Positions 8,792 through 16,892 of a stretch of DNA of 64,000 nucleotides are shown piece by piece. Source of the stretch: Pseudanabaena sp. FACHB-2040 (GTDB lineage Bacteria; Cyanobacteriota; Cyanobacteriia; Phormidesmidales; Phormidesmidaceae). The stretch spans positions 496,001 to 560,000 of the forward strand of contig NZ_JACJQO010000022.1 in NCBI RefSeq assembly GCF_014696715.1, read 5' to 3'. Made by a program: the position numbers and the translations under genes. Positions within the stretch are counted from its first letter, which is position 1. Each line of letters opens with the position of its first letter. The notes under the pieces were generated by a model that saw only the letters and a program-made list of their open reading frames with translations, searched no databases and had not been told where the DNA came from.

Positions 8792-9989
8792 TGTCGTCCA
8801 AATTAGGAGGGAGGCTGCCTGAGCCTTCTTCCTGAGTCTGTTCAAACAGAAGTTCATCTAAATTGAAGTCTTGGGCATCAAAGTCGTTGTCGAGGTTCAG
8901 CCCCTGCTCTACGCCGGTTGGTTGATCCGTGCTGAGTAGAACGTCATCCAGGGAAAATGCTTCGTTTAAAGGGGCAGGCGTTTCTGGGGCAAGCTCATTG
9001 GCAGGCAGATCAGGTACTGCACGGGAGGGGCCATCCACCCCATCTACTTCAGGGCTGACGGAAGTGCCTTCTACAGGCTGTCCTGGCTCAGGTTGCGCTT
9101 GTAGAGACACCTGCAGACGGGCCTCATATTCAGCTTCTAGATTTTGAACTCGCTGGGCCAGGTCGTCCTGGTAATGTTCAATCTTCTCAGCCAGCCTTTG
9201 CTCGTACTCCTGCCGCAGCTGACCCTCAAGCCGCTGCAAAGCCTCATCTGGAATAGCTGGCGGGGGGCCAGGCACTGGCGCGGCAGAACCGACCATCTGG
9301 GGCTGGTTGAGGCCCATAGCGACAGTCGTGTCCCAGCCAGCGGTGGGCGTGGGGGGAGTTGGCCCTAGGGCCTGCAGCCTGATGTCGTATTCGCCTTGAA
9401 GTTGTTCGGTGCGGCTGGCTAGCTGCGTTTCGTAATGCTCAATTTTCTGGGCCAGCCGATTCTCGTAATCTTGCTGCAGCAGATCTCGCGTTTCTCTGAG
9501 TTTTTGCCGCAGGTGCTGCTCGTAGGCTTGCTGAATTTTACGGGCAGCTTCTCTGAGCCTGTCCTCGTATTGACGCTTGATTTGCTGCTCAACGTACTGA
9601 ATGTCAGGGGAAATGTTGGGTTGAGGGCTAGGAGAAAGAGCTCCTGGCATGGGTTCAGATAATTCTGAACCAGGTGATTGCCGGCCTTGTTGTACTACCG
9701 CAAGCCGACTCTGGTATTCCTGCTCAAGCTGATGGGTGCGCTCCTCTAGCTGATCTTGATAACGCTCAATCTTTTCCGTTAGTTGAGCCTCGTAGTCTTG
9801 CTGTAGGCGCAGGGTGGCTTCCTGGAGACGCTGCTGATGGTCTATCTCCAAATCCTCATTGCGCCGCTGATTTTGCTTAAGGGTTTGGACGAGCTCACTA
9901 ATTCGCCCCTGGCGCAGAAAATACCCGATGATCACGCCAACCAGGAGGCCGATGAGTAGTGCGATAAGAACCTGCAGAGATGAGGTCAT
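8775..9989 (-). CDS. Membrane-anchored coiled-coil protein with three internal repeats
   Basis: A 404-aa protein with one N-terminal transmembrane helix (residues about 5-27, VLIALLIGLLVGVIIGYFL) followed by a cytoplasmic Gln/Glu/Arg-rich coiled coil. About 30 residues recur three times, each ending in a YExRLxEKIExYxxxL pattern (YEAQLTEKIERYQDQL, YENRLAQKIEHYETQL, YEQRLAEKIEHYQDDL) and separated by Pro/Gly-rich linkers. The C-terminal 80 residues are acidic (FSLDDVLLS, FNLDELLFEQ), which could be short docking motifs. No enzymatic domain is visible. A scaffold or cell-shape/division role is conceivable but not shown. Confidence 0.75.
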   Translation of the reverse strand: MTSSLQVLIALLIGLLVGVIIGYFLRQGRISELVQTLKQNQRRNEDLEIDHQQRLQEATLRLQQDYEAQLTEKIERYQDQLEERTHQLEQEYQSRLAVVQQGRQSPGSELSEPMPGALSPSPQPNISPDIQYVEQQIKRQYEDRLREAARKIQQAYEQHLRQKLRETRDLLQQDYENRLAQKIEHYETQLASRTEQLQGEYDIRLQALGPTPPTPTAGWDTTVAMGLNQPQMVGSAAPVPGPPPAIPDEALQRLEGQLRQEYEQRLAEKIEHYQDDLAQRVQNLEAEYEARLQVSLQAQPEPGQPVEGTSVSPEVDGVDGPSRAVPDLPANELAPETPAPLNEAFSLDDVLLSTDQPTGVEQGLNLDNDFDAQDFNLDELLFEQTQEEGSGSLPPNLDDISRLS

Positions 9990-10219
9990 GGGTTGCCTCC
10001 AAAGGAAAGTGCCACAGCCATAAAGTTGCCTAGACAGAGCGTCCTTGGGCAGCTACCGGCTGCCCAAGGTTGAGGATCATAATATACGCTGGCAGCCGAT
10101 TAAGATCGCCTAAGTTAAGAGTCGGTTTCGGGGTTGAGCTACCCCCTGGGTTCATCCTCTACAATGGCTTTATAAGAGGCTAATAGCGTTGATATTCCTT
10201 AACATTTGTCAAGAACTGA

Positions 10220-10849
10220 ATGGTCTTTTCCTCTAACAAGCTGCGAGAAACCGTTTTAGACTGGCTAGCAGTCAATGTCCCGTCTCAGCGGCTGCAGCAC
10301 GTTCTTCGGGTGGAGGAAATGTCGGTCACGCTCGCTCGCCACTATGGCCTTTGCCTGTCTACAGCAGCTCAAGCGGGCCTAATGCATGATTTGGCTAAGT
10401 TTTTCAAACCGCAGCTGCTGCTAGAAATGGCGTTAGCTGAAGGTTTAACGCTAGATCCGGTAGACGAGATCAATCCTCACCTGCTGCATGCAGATGTGGG
10501 CGCGATTGTTGCCAGAGACCGCTTTGGTGTCGAGGAGGAGGGGATTTTAAGGGCGATCGCAAACCATACCCTAGGTCGTCCCGGCATGGATGCCCTCAGC
10601 TGTATCGTGTATTTAGCCGATACGCTAGAACCTGGGCGGGGCGACACTCAGACGCTAAACGCCCTGAGAAAGATGTGTTTTACAGACTTAACCACAGCGG
10701 TTTACCGCACCTGTGATTACACGCTGTCTCAATTGATTGAGAAGCAGCGGCCTATCCATCCTCGGGCTTTGGCAACTCGCAACTGGTTTTTACAGGCCAG
10801 TCGCAATGCTATCCAACTTTCTGCTGGAACGCTAGTACCTCTGTCTTAG
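10220..10849 (+). CDS. yqeK: YqeK-family HD-domain phosphohydrolase
   Basis: A 209-aa HD-superfamily metal-dependent hydrolase of the YqeK type, whose known activity is symmetrical cleavage of diadenosine tetraphosphate to ADP. Metal-ligand motifs are visible: H in LQHVLRVEEM, the HD pair in GLMHDLAKF, H in NPHLLHADVG, H in AIANHTLGRPG and D in VYLADTLEPGR. Length matches the family. It lies just upstream of rsfS with a 71-bp gap. In many bacteria yqeK and rsfS are linked with nadD, which is absent here. Start is ATG 10220. Confidence 0.9.
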   Translation: MVFSSNKLRETVLDWLAVNVPSQRLQHVLRVEEMSVTLARHYGLCLSTAAQAGLMHDLAKFFKPQLLLEMALAEGLTLDPVDEINPHLLHADVGAIVARDRFGVEEEGILRAIANHTLGRPGMDALSCIVYLADTLEPGRGDTQTLNALRKMCFTDLTTAVYRTCDYTLSQLIEKQRPIHPRALATRNWFLQASRNAIQLSAGTLVPLS

Positions 10850-10920
10850 AGGAGCAATCCGTTTATTCTGCTTCACTGCTTTCATTAAACCCTTGTTGAA
10901 TTGAGGAACTCGCCTTCGCA

Positions 10921-11367
10921 ATGTCTAATTCGTTTCAATCTGGTATGTTGATGAACTCGTCTGTCGGTACCGAGGGCGGTGGCGGCAGTAGCGACGCGGC
11001 TTTAGAACTGGCCTATGCGATCGCAAAGGCAGCCGACGATCGCAAAGGCGGCGATATCGCCATCCTGCAGGTTGGGGAAGTGTCTTACCTGGCTGACTAC
11101 TTCGTGGTGATCACCGGTTTTTCTGCCGTTCAGGTACGGGCTATTGCCCGCACCATTGAGGACGAGCTAGAGCAAACCTGGCACCGAAGGCCCCTGCGCA
11201 CAGAAGGACAGGGTGAGGGCAGCTGGATTGTGCAGGACTTTGGAGAAGTCATTGCCCATATCTTTCTGCCACGGGAACGAGAGTTTTATAATTTAGAGGC
11301 CTTTTGGGGACACGCTCAGCGAATTGACTATGTTCCCCCAAATTCGGCCTCTAACATCCAAAGTTAA
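10921..11367 (+). CDS. rsfS: Ribosomal silencing factor RsfS
   Basis: A 148-aa RsfS/Iojap protein, which binds ribosomal protein uL14 and blocks subunit joining when nutrients are scarce. Family signatures seen are DRKGGDIAILQVG, LADYFVVITGFSAVQVRAIA, EGQGEGSWIVQDFG and VIAHIFLPREREFYNLEAFW. The first 25 residues are a Ser/Gly-rich extension typical of cyanobacterial copies. It follows yqeK and precedes the CGLD27 gene by only 50 bp, so the three may form one operon. Confidence 0.95.
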   Translation: MSNSFQSGMLMNSSVGTEGGGGSSDAALELAYAIAKAADDRKGGDIAILQVGEVSYLADYFVVITGFSAVQVRAIARTIEDELEQTWHRRPLRTEGQGEGSWIVQDFGEVIAHIFLPREREFYNLEAFWGHAQRIDYVPPNSASNIQS

Positions 11368-11417
11368 AGGCAATCTGCTGACTCTGCTTGTCCAATAGCC
11401 CTCACTCCCTGCCTGTA

Positions 11418-11906
11418 ATGACTTCCCGGTGTCCGGTTCCTGTTGAACAACAGCCCCTTAACGAGTATCAAGATGTGCGTGAATCTTGGTTTTACAGCTG
11501 GGCTGGCCGAGATCTGGCCGGATATCTCAAGCCCGTGATCATACTCTGGCTGCTGAGCTGGTCCTTTGCTGGGCCAATTGCTGCAGCCAGCTTTCATCCT
11601 GCTAAACACCCGCTGCTGTTTGGGTTGAGCGGCATGATGGGAGCCTTTAGCTTGCCCATTCTGGCGCTGGTTCAGCTCTACACGGGTTGGTCCCATGTAT
11701 GCGGTCGACTGCGGCAGCAGGCAGTGCCCTACGAAGAGTCGGGTTGGTATGACGGTCAAGTTTGGGTTAAACCTGAAGAGGTCGTTAGCCGCGATCGGCT
11801 GATTGTGGACTACCAGGTTAAGCCGATTTTGAGGCGAATTCAAAAAACCTTAGGGGTGATCGCAGGGTTGCTAGCGGCGGGCCTGGTACTGTGGCAATTT
11901 GTCTAA
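11418..11906 (+). CDS. CGLD27/DUF1230 family membrane protein
   Basis: A 162-aa integral membrane protein of the CGLD27-like (DUF1230) family, found in cyanobacteria and plastids. It opens with the characteristic CPVPVEQQPLNEYQ segment. Two hydrophobic helices follow near residues 35-55 and 65-88, then a Tyr/Trp-rich loop (ESGWYDGQVWVKP), and a last helix at the C-terminus. I start it at ATG 11418, because the TTG at 11388 would add a nonconserved leader. The plant/algal homologue is associated with photosynthetic acclimation, but no biochemical function can be read from the sequence. Confidence 0.85.
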   Translation: MTSRCPVPVEQQPLNEYQDVRESWFYSWAGRDLAGYLKPVIILWLLSWSFAGPIAAASFHPAKHPLLFGLSGMMGAFSLPILALVQLYTGWSHVCGRLRQQAVPYEESGWYDGQVWVKPEEVVSRDRLIVDYQVKPILRRIQKTLGVIAGLLAAGLVLWQFV

Positions 11907-11948
11907 AGGAAAGTTTGGTAATGACGTTAGCGTGTAAGAGTCTTAGCC

Positions 11949-12905
11949 ATGACCAGTAGGGCTAAGCGCCATCAAAATACAGAGCTGCAGGTTCAGCTCC
12001 TGCGAGAAGGGATTGCGGAATCGAACCATATTGCCCATGCGGTTGTCTCTGACAGCCGAGGCCGAATCTTGTCAGTCGCCGGAGATGCTGAAACCGCAAC
12101 ATTTGTGCGCTCAGCGCTCAAGCCTTTTCAGGCTCTAGCTGTGGCAACCACCGGCACGCTGGAGCGCTACGGGCTAGACGACAAGGATCTCGCCATCATG
12201 TGTAGCTCTCACAAGGGCTCTATTGAGCACGTGCGGCAGGTCTTTCACATTCTCTGGCGGGCCGATATTGAGCCGACTATGCTCAAGTGCCCTATCCCAG
12301 AAGGTCAGGATAGTCCTCTGCGGAACAACTGCTCAGGCAAGCATGCCGGGATGTTGGCAGTTTGCCAGCAGCGCAATTGGCCGCTGGACAGCTATCTGCA
12401 CCGCAACCACCCGGTGCAAACCTTGATCTTGGGTAAAGTCGCAGATCTGCTGGGAATGCCTGCAGACGAGTTCATCATGGCTCATGATGACTGTGGTGCC
12501 CCCACTTATCTCTTGCAGCTGAGCCAGATGTCTACCCTATTTGCCAAGCTTGCTTCAGGCGACAGCCTGGATATGGAGCGCATCGTTCGGGCGATGACTC
12601 ATCATCCTGACATGGTGGGCGGGGTAGATGCATTCGATACTGAGCTGATGAAGCTGACCGATGGCGAACTGGTAAGCAAATCCGGGGCTGAAGGCATCCA
12701 GTGTATTGGTCGGGTAGGTGAAGGGCTGGGGCTAGCGGTTAAGGTACTAGACGGCTCCAAGCGGGCGAAATATGCGATCGCAATTCACCTCCTGAAACAG
12801 CTAGGCTGGATCTTGCCGGCTGTTGCCGAAACCCTAGCAGAAACCTATATGGTGCTGAGCCAGTACAAGCGTTTGGATGTAGCAGGAGAGCTGTCTCTAC
12901 ATTAA
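11949..12905 (+). CDS. L-asparaginase II family protein
   Basis: A 318-aa protein of the asparaginase II family (the thermolabile type first described in rhizobia), which is unrelated to the classical bacterial asparaginases. Conserved blocks are VQLLREGIAESNHIAHAVV, RSALKPFQALA, CSSHKGSIEHV, LRNNCSGKHAGMLA, DDCGAPTYLLQL and SKSGAEGIQCIG. The cysteines and lysines in these blocks match the family's pattern. It would hydrolyse asparagine to aspartate and ammonia in the cytoplasm. The gene is closed by a strong hairpin terminator at 12922-12961. Confidence 0.9.
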   Translation: MTSRAKRHQNTELQVQLLREGIAESNHIAHAVVSDSRGRILSVAGDAETATFVRSALKPFQALAVATTGTLERYGLDDKDLAIMCSSHKGSIEHVRQVFHILWRADIEPTMLKCPIPEGQDSPLRNNCSGKHAGMLAVCQQRNWPLDSYLHRNHPVQTLILGKVADLLGMPADEFIMAHDDCGAPTYLLQLSQMSTLFAKLASGDSLDMERIVRAMTHHPDMVGGVDAFDTELMKLTDGELVSKSGAEGIQCIGRVGEGLGLAVKVLDGSKRAKYAIAIHLLKQLGWILPAVAETLAETYMVLSQYKRLDVAGELSLH

Positions 12906-12921
12906 ATCGTCCTTCAGGTTC

Positions 12922-12961
12922 TAAAGAAACAAGCGGCGCAGTTGCACCGCTTGTTTCTTTA
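12922..12961 (+). terminator. Hairpin terminator after asparaginase gene
   Basis: A 15-bp perfect inverted repeat: TAAAGAAACAAGCGG at 12922-12936 pairs with CCGCTTGTTTCTTTA at 12947-12961, with a 10-nt loop. The 3' arm is T-rich (TTGTTTCTTT). It lies 17 bp after the asparaginase stop codon. The A-rich 5' arm would also give a U-rich end on the other strand. Confidence 0.8.
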
Positions 12962-13065
12962 TGACTTTTCAAGCTGAAACCCTTTTTGCAGAGCGCTTTT
13001 CAGCCTCGCCGCAGACTTTTCTACCTAAATCTCTAAAAAAGTGGTTATCAGTGAACTTTTCTCGC

Positions 13066-13071
13066 TATACT
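13066..13071 (+). promoter_or_regulatory. Likely -10 element of initiator tRNA gene
   Basis: The hexamer TATACT lies 12 nt before the mature tRNA 5' end. A TTATCA at 13045-13050 (15-bp spacing) or TGGTTA at 13042-13047 (18-bp spacing) could serve as a weak -35. The assignment rests on position and on similarity to the sigma-70 consensus. Confidence 0.5.
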
Positions 13072-13083
13072 AAGTGAGTGCGA

Positions 13084-13160
<77 letters not shown>

Positions 13161-13165
13161 AGTAG

Positions 13166-13206
13166 CAAAGCGGCTTCTAACTAGTTAGAAGCCGCTTTGT
13201 TTTTTA
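13166..13206 (+). terminator. Intrinsic terminator of tRNA-Met
   Basis: A long, near-perfect palindrome at 13166-13199 (CAAAGCGGCTTCTAA pairing with TTAGAAGCCGCTTTG around CTAG), followed at once by a run of T (TTTTTT). This is a textbook rho-independent terminator. Confidence 0.93.
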
Positions 13207-13281
13207 TGCCTGTTTTATAAATGCTTGGCGCTTAAAACGAGACCTTCAATTGGCTCAGCTACCAAGCCACTGACGATGCTG

Positions 13282-13494
13282 CTATTCAGCGGAATTTAGA
13301 TTCGCCTGTCTAGCCAGCCGCGATAGCCGCCGCACCGAGGCACTCAAGGGCCGATCCCCATTGGTAGGGATGAACGTTATGTACTTCAGCTTGTGGCCTT
13401 TGGCTAACTGGAGAGCCTTATCCCAGAGTATCTGGGCATCTTGCAGAGTGCCTATATGAATGACGAGGTCGTCTGCGACAATTTGGGTCTTCAT
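13282..13494 (-). CDS. Small hypothetical protein
   Basis: A possible 70-aa protein (MKTQIVADDLVIHIG...). I start it at the ATG at 13494 because GGAG lies about 9 nt upstream; a 75-aa version starts at 13509. The sequence reads like a small alpha/beta domain: a hydrophobic strand (ADDLVIHIG), a helix (LQDAQILWDKALQLAKG), a strand (LKYITFIP), then a basic Arg/Leu-rich helix (SVRRLSRLARQANL). No family is recognised. It stands alone between the tRNA terminator and the SMP-30 gene. It could be genuine, given the start context and protein-like composition, but it is unproven. Confidence 0.45.
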   Translation of the reverse strand: MKTQIVADDLVIHIGTLQDAQILWDKALQLAKGHKLKYITFIPTNGDRPLSASVRRLSRLARQANLNSAE

Positions 13495-13765
13495 GGGTGC
13501 TAACTCCATATCTGATATGAGCGTACCGCCAAACAGGCTCTACAAAGCTGCACTGGCGCGGGGATGCGATGGCCCCAATGCCTATACTCCTTCCGGCTTA
13601 TCCTGCTGATGGTAGAGGCTGTCTCCCCGCTGTATCAGGTACTTTACTGGCAACAGTGGCCTGGGAGATCTCGCAGAAACTCTGGCTGAAGACTGAGCCA
13701 ATTCTGATATGCGGGCAACCGTCATCTTGATGTGACTTCAGAAACTCTAACCGTTTTCATCCCTG

Positions 13766-14650
13766 ATGCCTCCTGCAAACTATCCTCTCGACAACGTATT
13801 AGAAGCCCGTTCTCGCTTAGGTGAATCCACTCTTTGGGACGCTGAGCAAAACCTGCTCTATTGGGTCGATATCTATAACCACCGGGTTCACAAGTTCGAC
13901 CCAACCTCAGGGCAGGATCAATTTTTTGAAGTAGGAGATGTCGTCGGACCAATCGCCCTGGCAGGCCCCAGTCAGCTAATTATCGGCCAGCGCGATCGCA
14001 TTGCCTTCCTCAACACTCAAGACGGCAAACTGACGCCGATCCTGACTATTGAGGCCGATAAGCCAGACAATCGGTTTAATGACGGTAAGTGCGACCCTCA
14101 GGGGCGTTTCTGGTTTGGCTCTATCTCCCAAGATCCGAAGCAGGCTAGTCTCTACCGCTATGATCCTGACGGATCTCTGCAGGTGATGGAGACGGGCCTA
14201 ACCATCTCCAATGGCTTAGGCTGGAGCCCCGACGAAACAACTTTTTACCTGACGGATTCAGCCGAACAGAAGATTTACGCCTACCGTTTTGATGCCGCAA
14301 TCGGCTCCATTCAAGATCGGCGTGTTTTGATCGATTTAAGCGATGAAGGGGCTGAGCCAGACGGCATGGCAATGGATGCAGAAGGCTGTATCTGGACAGC
14401 CATGTGGAACGGATGGTGCGTGATTCGCTTTGACCCTGACGGCAAAGAAATGATGCGAGTCAAGATGCCGGTGCAGTGCCCAACCTGTTGCACCTTTGGG
14501 GGCCAAGACTTGACCGAACTTTACATCACGACAGCGTCTGTAGGGCTAAGCCAGCAGGAAATTGAGCAAGGCTTCTACGCTGGCGATCTTTTCCGCCTAC
14601 AAACTGATGTCGTTGGAATGCCCAGCTATCACTTCGGCCAATCCAGCTAG
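13766..14650 (+). CDS. SMP-30/gluconolactonase family protein
   Basis: A 294-aa six-bladed beta-propeller hydrolase of the SMP-30/gluconolactonase/LRE-like family. Signature blocks are LGESTLWDAEQNLLYWVDI (metal-ligand Glu in GEST), RFNDGKCDPQGRFWFGSI (Asn and Asp), ISNGLGWSPDETTFYLTDS (Asn/Asp) and DEGAEPDGMAMDAEGCIW (Asp/Gly). These contain the divalent-metal ligands. The likely reaction is opening of a sugar or aldono-lactone. There is no signal peptide, so it acts in the cytoplasm. The substrate cannot be assigned from sequence. No sugar dehydrogenase gene is next to it. Confidence 0.9.
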   Translation: MPPANYPLDNVLEARSRLGESTLWDAEQNLLYWVDIYNHRVHKFDPTSGQDQFFEVGDVVGPIALAGPSQLIIGQRDRIAFLNTQDGKLTPILTIEADKPDNRFNDGKCDPQGRFWFGSISQDPKQASLYRYDPDGSLQVMETGLTISNGLGWSPDETTFYLTDSAEQKIYAYRFDAAIGSIQDRRVLIDLSDEGAEPDGMAMDAEGCIWTAMWNGWCVIRFDPDGKEMMRVKMPVQCPTCCTFGGQDLTELYITTASVGLSQQEIEQGFYAGDLFRLQTDVVGMPSYHFGQSS

Positions 14651-14708
14651 AGTAGCCAAGCAGCCAATGCCCTTCTGCCCTCTACCCTCCGCCTTTTTCC
14701 CCCTTCCC

Positions 14709-16217
14709 CTAAGGTCTTCTAGCCCGCAAATCCAACCTTGCCCTCAGCTCATCCTTGATGCGGTTGAGAATCGAGTCTTCATCTAAGGACTCTAGAATCT
14801 GGCTCACGACCGCTTTAGGGCCATCCACTCCCCAAGAGGCCCCGTTGGTCAGGTAAGCTTTTGTCACTTGGCCAACGCTGTAGGTAGAGACGCCTGCAAC
14901 CGCCGCTTGGGTAATTGCGATTGGAATATAGGGGGCGAGGGACAGCCCGCCTGTAGCGACCGCTGAGGCTCCTAGCAAGCCCTTGAGAGAGCTAAGCCCA
15001 AAGGTAATTAGAAACTCGCTAATCGAAATACCGCCCAACCCCAGGGCAATTTGCCGGAGCAGGCGCAGCGCCCCCTGCTGGGTCATCGGTAGACCGTAGA
15101 GCCGAGACAGGGCCACAATCAGCACCACGTCAATCACGGCTCCGCTGATCAGATCGACCATCATGATTGGGTTGAGTGCAATCGCCATCGCGCCGATCAT
15201 GGTTGCATTCCAGATGGTCTCATCGGCGATGCGATCGCAAATCTGCCGCTTCCGCTCCAAGATTTGCTCATTCACCTCATTGGCGTAGATCAGCGTATTG
15301 AGCGCAATCAGAGACTTGCCCTCCCGGTGCAGAATGTCCAAGATCTTGAGCTTGAGATCCTGCACCTGGGGTGCACCCCGACGCAGCTGGGGCACCGTTC
15401 GCCCATCCGGCTGTTCTAGAGCCCGCGCTACTAGGGGAGCCGCCGCAGTCATGACGATTTCATCGGGGGAAATCAGATCTCGCACCCGCTGGTCTCGCAG
15501 CGTTTCGTAAATCATCTGCCGATCGGCCTCAGGGTACTGATCGACCTTGTTGAAAATCAGCAGAATCGGCTTGCTGGCTTCTCGCAGCGATCGCAGCGCC
15601 TCATACTCTACCCGAGTCAAGTCTCCAGCAGTGACAAATAGAATCAGATCTACCTGATGGGCAACCTGTCGGGCCAGCGCCTCTCTAGCAGCACCGGCAA
15701 CTTCATCCAAACCAGGTGTATCGATTAGCTCAATGCGCGAATTGCCGATGCTCTTAAGTGATACCCTGACCAAGTCCTGCTCAGGATGATCGCCTAGGGC
15801 CTCCCGATTAACCTGCCAGCGGGTGCTTTCCACGTGCTGAGTCACGCCATGCGTAGGGCCAGTCTCAAAAATCTCCTGACCCAACAGGGCATTCAAAATA
15901 GAAGATTTGCCCCGCCCCACCAGGCCAAACACCGCAATATGAACAACTGTGTTCTCCAGCTTACTGAGCAGGCCATTGAGGCTTTGAAGCGCATCCTCTA
16001 GCCCTGTCCGTTCTCGATCGGTGAGGTTAAGTCGGCTCACCAGAGAGCGCAGCACATCCTGTGCCCGCTGGTAGTTGAGATCAACCTGCAGATCCTGGAC
16101 GTCTAGAACAATCTGGTCTAACTCCTGTTCGACATCCTCCCAGGTGGGTTCTTGATCAGAATTTGGATTAGCAGCCCCTTCACCTTCATCAGGGGGGAGG
16201 CCGTCAGAATAAGACAT
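14709..16217 (-). CDS. Dynamin-like GTPase with C-terminal membrane domain (DUF697-like)
   Basis: A 502-aa protein. The N-terminal 70 residues are acidic and helical. A GTPase domain follows, with G1 GLVGRGKSS, a G2-like threonine in ETGPTHGVTQ, G3 DTPGLDE and G4 NKVD. The C-terminal third is hydrophobic with several predicted membrane helices (TMIGAMAIALNPIMMVDLIS, then a Gly/Leu/Ala-rich block), resembling DUF697/YcjF-type GTPases. It probably acts at a membrane. A role in thylakoid or plasma-membrane organisation is only inference. The gene ends in a short gap facing the SMP-30 gene. Confidence 0.8.
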   Translation of the reverse strand: MSYSDGLPPDEGEGAANPNSDQEPTWEDVEQELDQIVLDVQDLQVDLNYQRAQDVLRSLVSRLNLTDRERTGLEDALQSLNGLLSKLENTVVHIAVFGLVGRGKSSILNALLGQEIFETGPTHGVTQHVESTRWQVNREALGDHPEQDLVRVSLKSIGNSRIELIDTPGLDEVAGAAREALARQVAHQVDLILFVTAGDLTRVEYEALRSLREASKPILLIFNKVDQYPEADRQMIYETLRDQRVRDLISPDEIVMTAAAPLVARALEQPDGRTVPQLRRGAPQVQDLKLKILDILHREGKSLIALNTLIYANEVNEQILERKRQICDRIADETIWNATMIGAMAIALNPIMMVDLISGAVIDVVLIVALSRLYGLPMTQQGALRLLRQIALGLGGISISEFLITFGLSSLKGLLGASAVATGGLSLAPYIPIAITQAAVAGVSTYSVGQVTKAYLTNGASWGVDGPKAVVSQILESLDEDSILNRIKDELRARLDLRARRP

Positions 16218-16372
16218 GACTGTAGGGCAGCATAGGCACCTCTTTAAAGATACTCACCGGAAGGGACTAGCAGGACCGGCAAATCCTGGGGGAAAACCGG
16301 AATCCTCAGAAAGGGCATGATTCTAAAAAAGTAAGAGATGAGAGAATACGCTTTACTGCCTGGAAAAACCTT

Positions 16373-16819
16373 ATGGAGTTTAAGACCCCTGCTCAAAAGG
16401 AAATCTATGAGCGCATCTCGCCATGGATGAACGAACTGTTTAGTGAGTCGGTTATCACCTTTGAGGATGAACCTCTCTTTATTGTGAATTTTGGTTCGGC
16501 AGTGGCTTCGACCCGGGTTGTGCCTTGGGGTGAAGATGAAGCTCTAATTACCACCCGGTCCTATGTGGTTACGGATCTGGAGGTCACACCGGATCTGACT
16601 TTTTTTCTACTTCGAGAGAATAATGGGATTTACTTTGGTCGGTTTGCCCTGGATGATGAAAATGACATTGTGTTTGAGCACAGTCTGGTTGGGTCTGCCT
16701 GCAACCTGATTGAGCTGAAGCACTCGGTGATGACCGTTATTCGCATTGCCGATGACTACGATGACGAGATCGTAACCCGCTGGGGCGGTAAACGAGCGCT
16801 CGATCGCTGGTCGTCTTAA
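16373..16819 (+). CDS. YbjN-like (type III chaperone-fold) protein
   Basis: A 148-aa protein with no signal peptide. It resembles the YbjN/CesT-like fold common in cyanobacteria: an N-terminal amphipathic helix (AQKEIYERISPWMNELF), then strands with FVVN/RVVPWG/ITTRSYVV-like hydrophobic patterns, then a final helix with CNLIELKHSVMTVIRIADDYDDEIV. Such proteins are regarded as small chaperone-like or sensory regulators. Function is unknown here. It is convergent with bcsA, with a shared hairpin between them. Confidence 0.7.
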   Translation: MEFKTPAQKEIYERISPWMNELFSESVITFEDEPLFIVNFGSAVASTRVVPWGEDEALITTRSYVVTDLEVTPDLTFFLLRENNGIYFGRFALDDENDIVFEHSLVGSACNLIELKHSVMTVIRIADDYDDEIVTRWGGKRALDRWSS

Positions 16820-16827
16820 GATCGAAA

Positions 16828-16860
16828 ATGCAGAGGCGATGCTAGATACCGCCTCTGCAT
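16828..16860. terminator. Bidirectional hairpin between YbjN-like gene and bcsA
   Basis: An 11-bp perfect inverted repeat, ATGCAGAGGCG (16828-16838) and CGCCTCTGCAT (16850-16860), sits between the stop codons of two convergent genes. Read on the minus strand it is followed by TTTTCGAT, the better terminator orientation, so it would end the bcs operon transcript. Confidence 0.65.
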
Positions 16861-16892
16861 TAACAAGTTTAAATTAGACTTAGACCAGAAAT

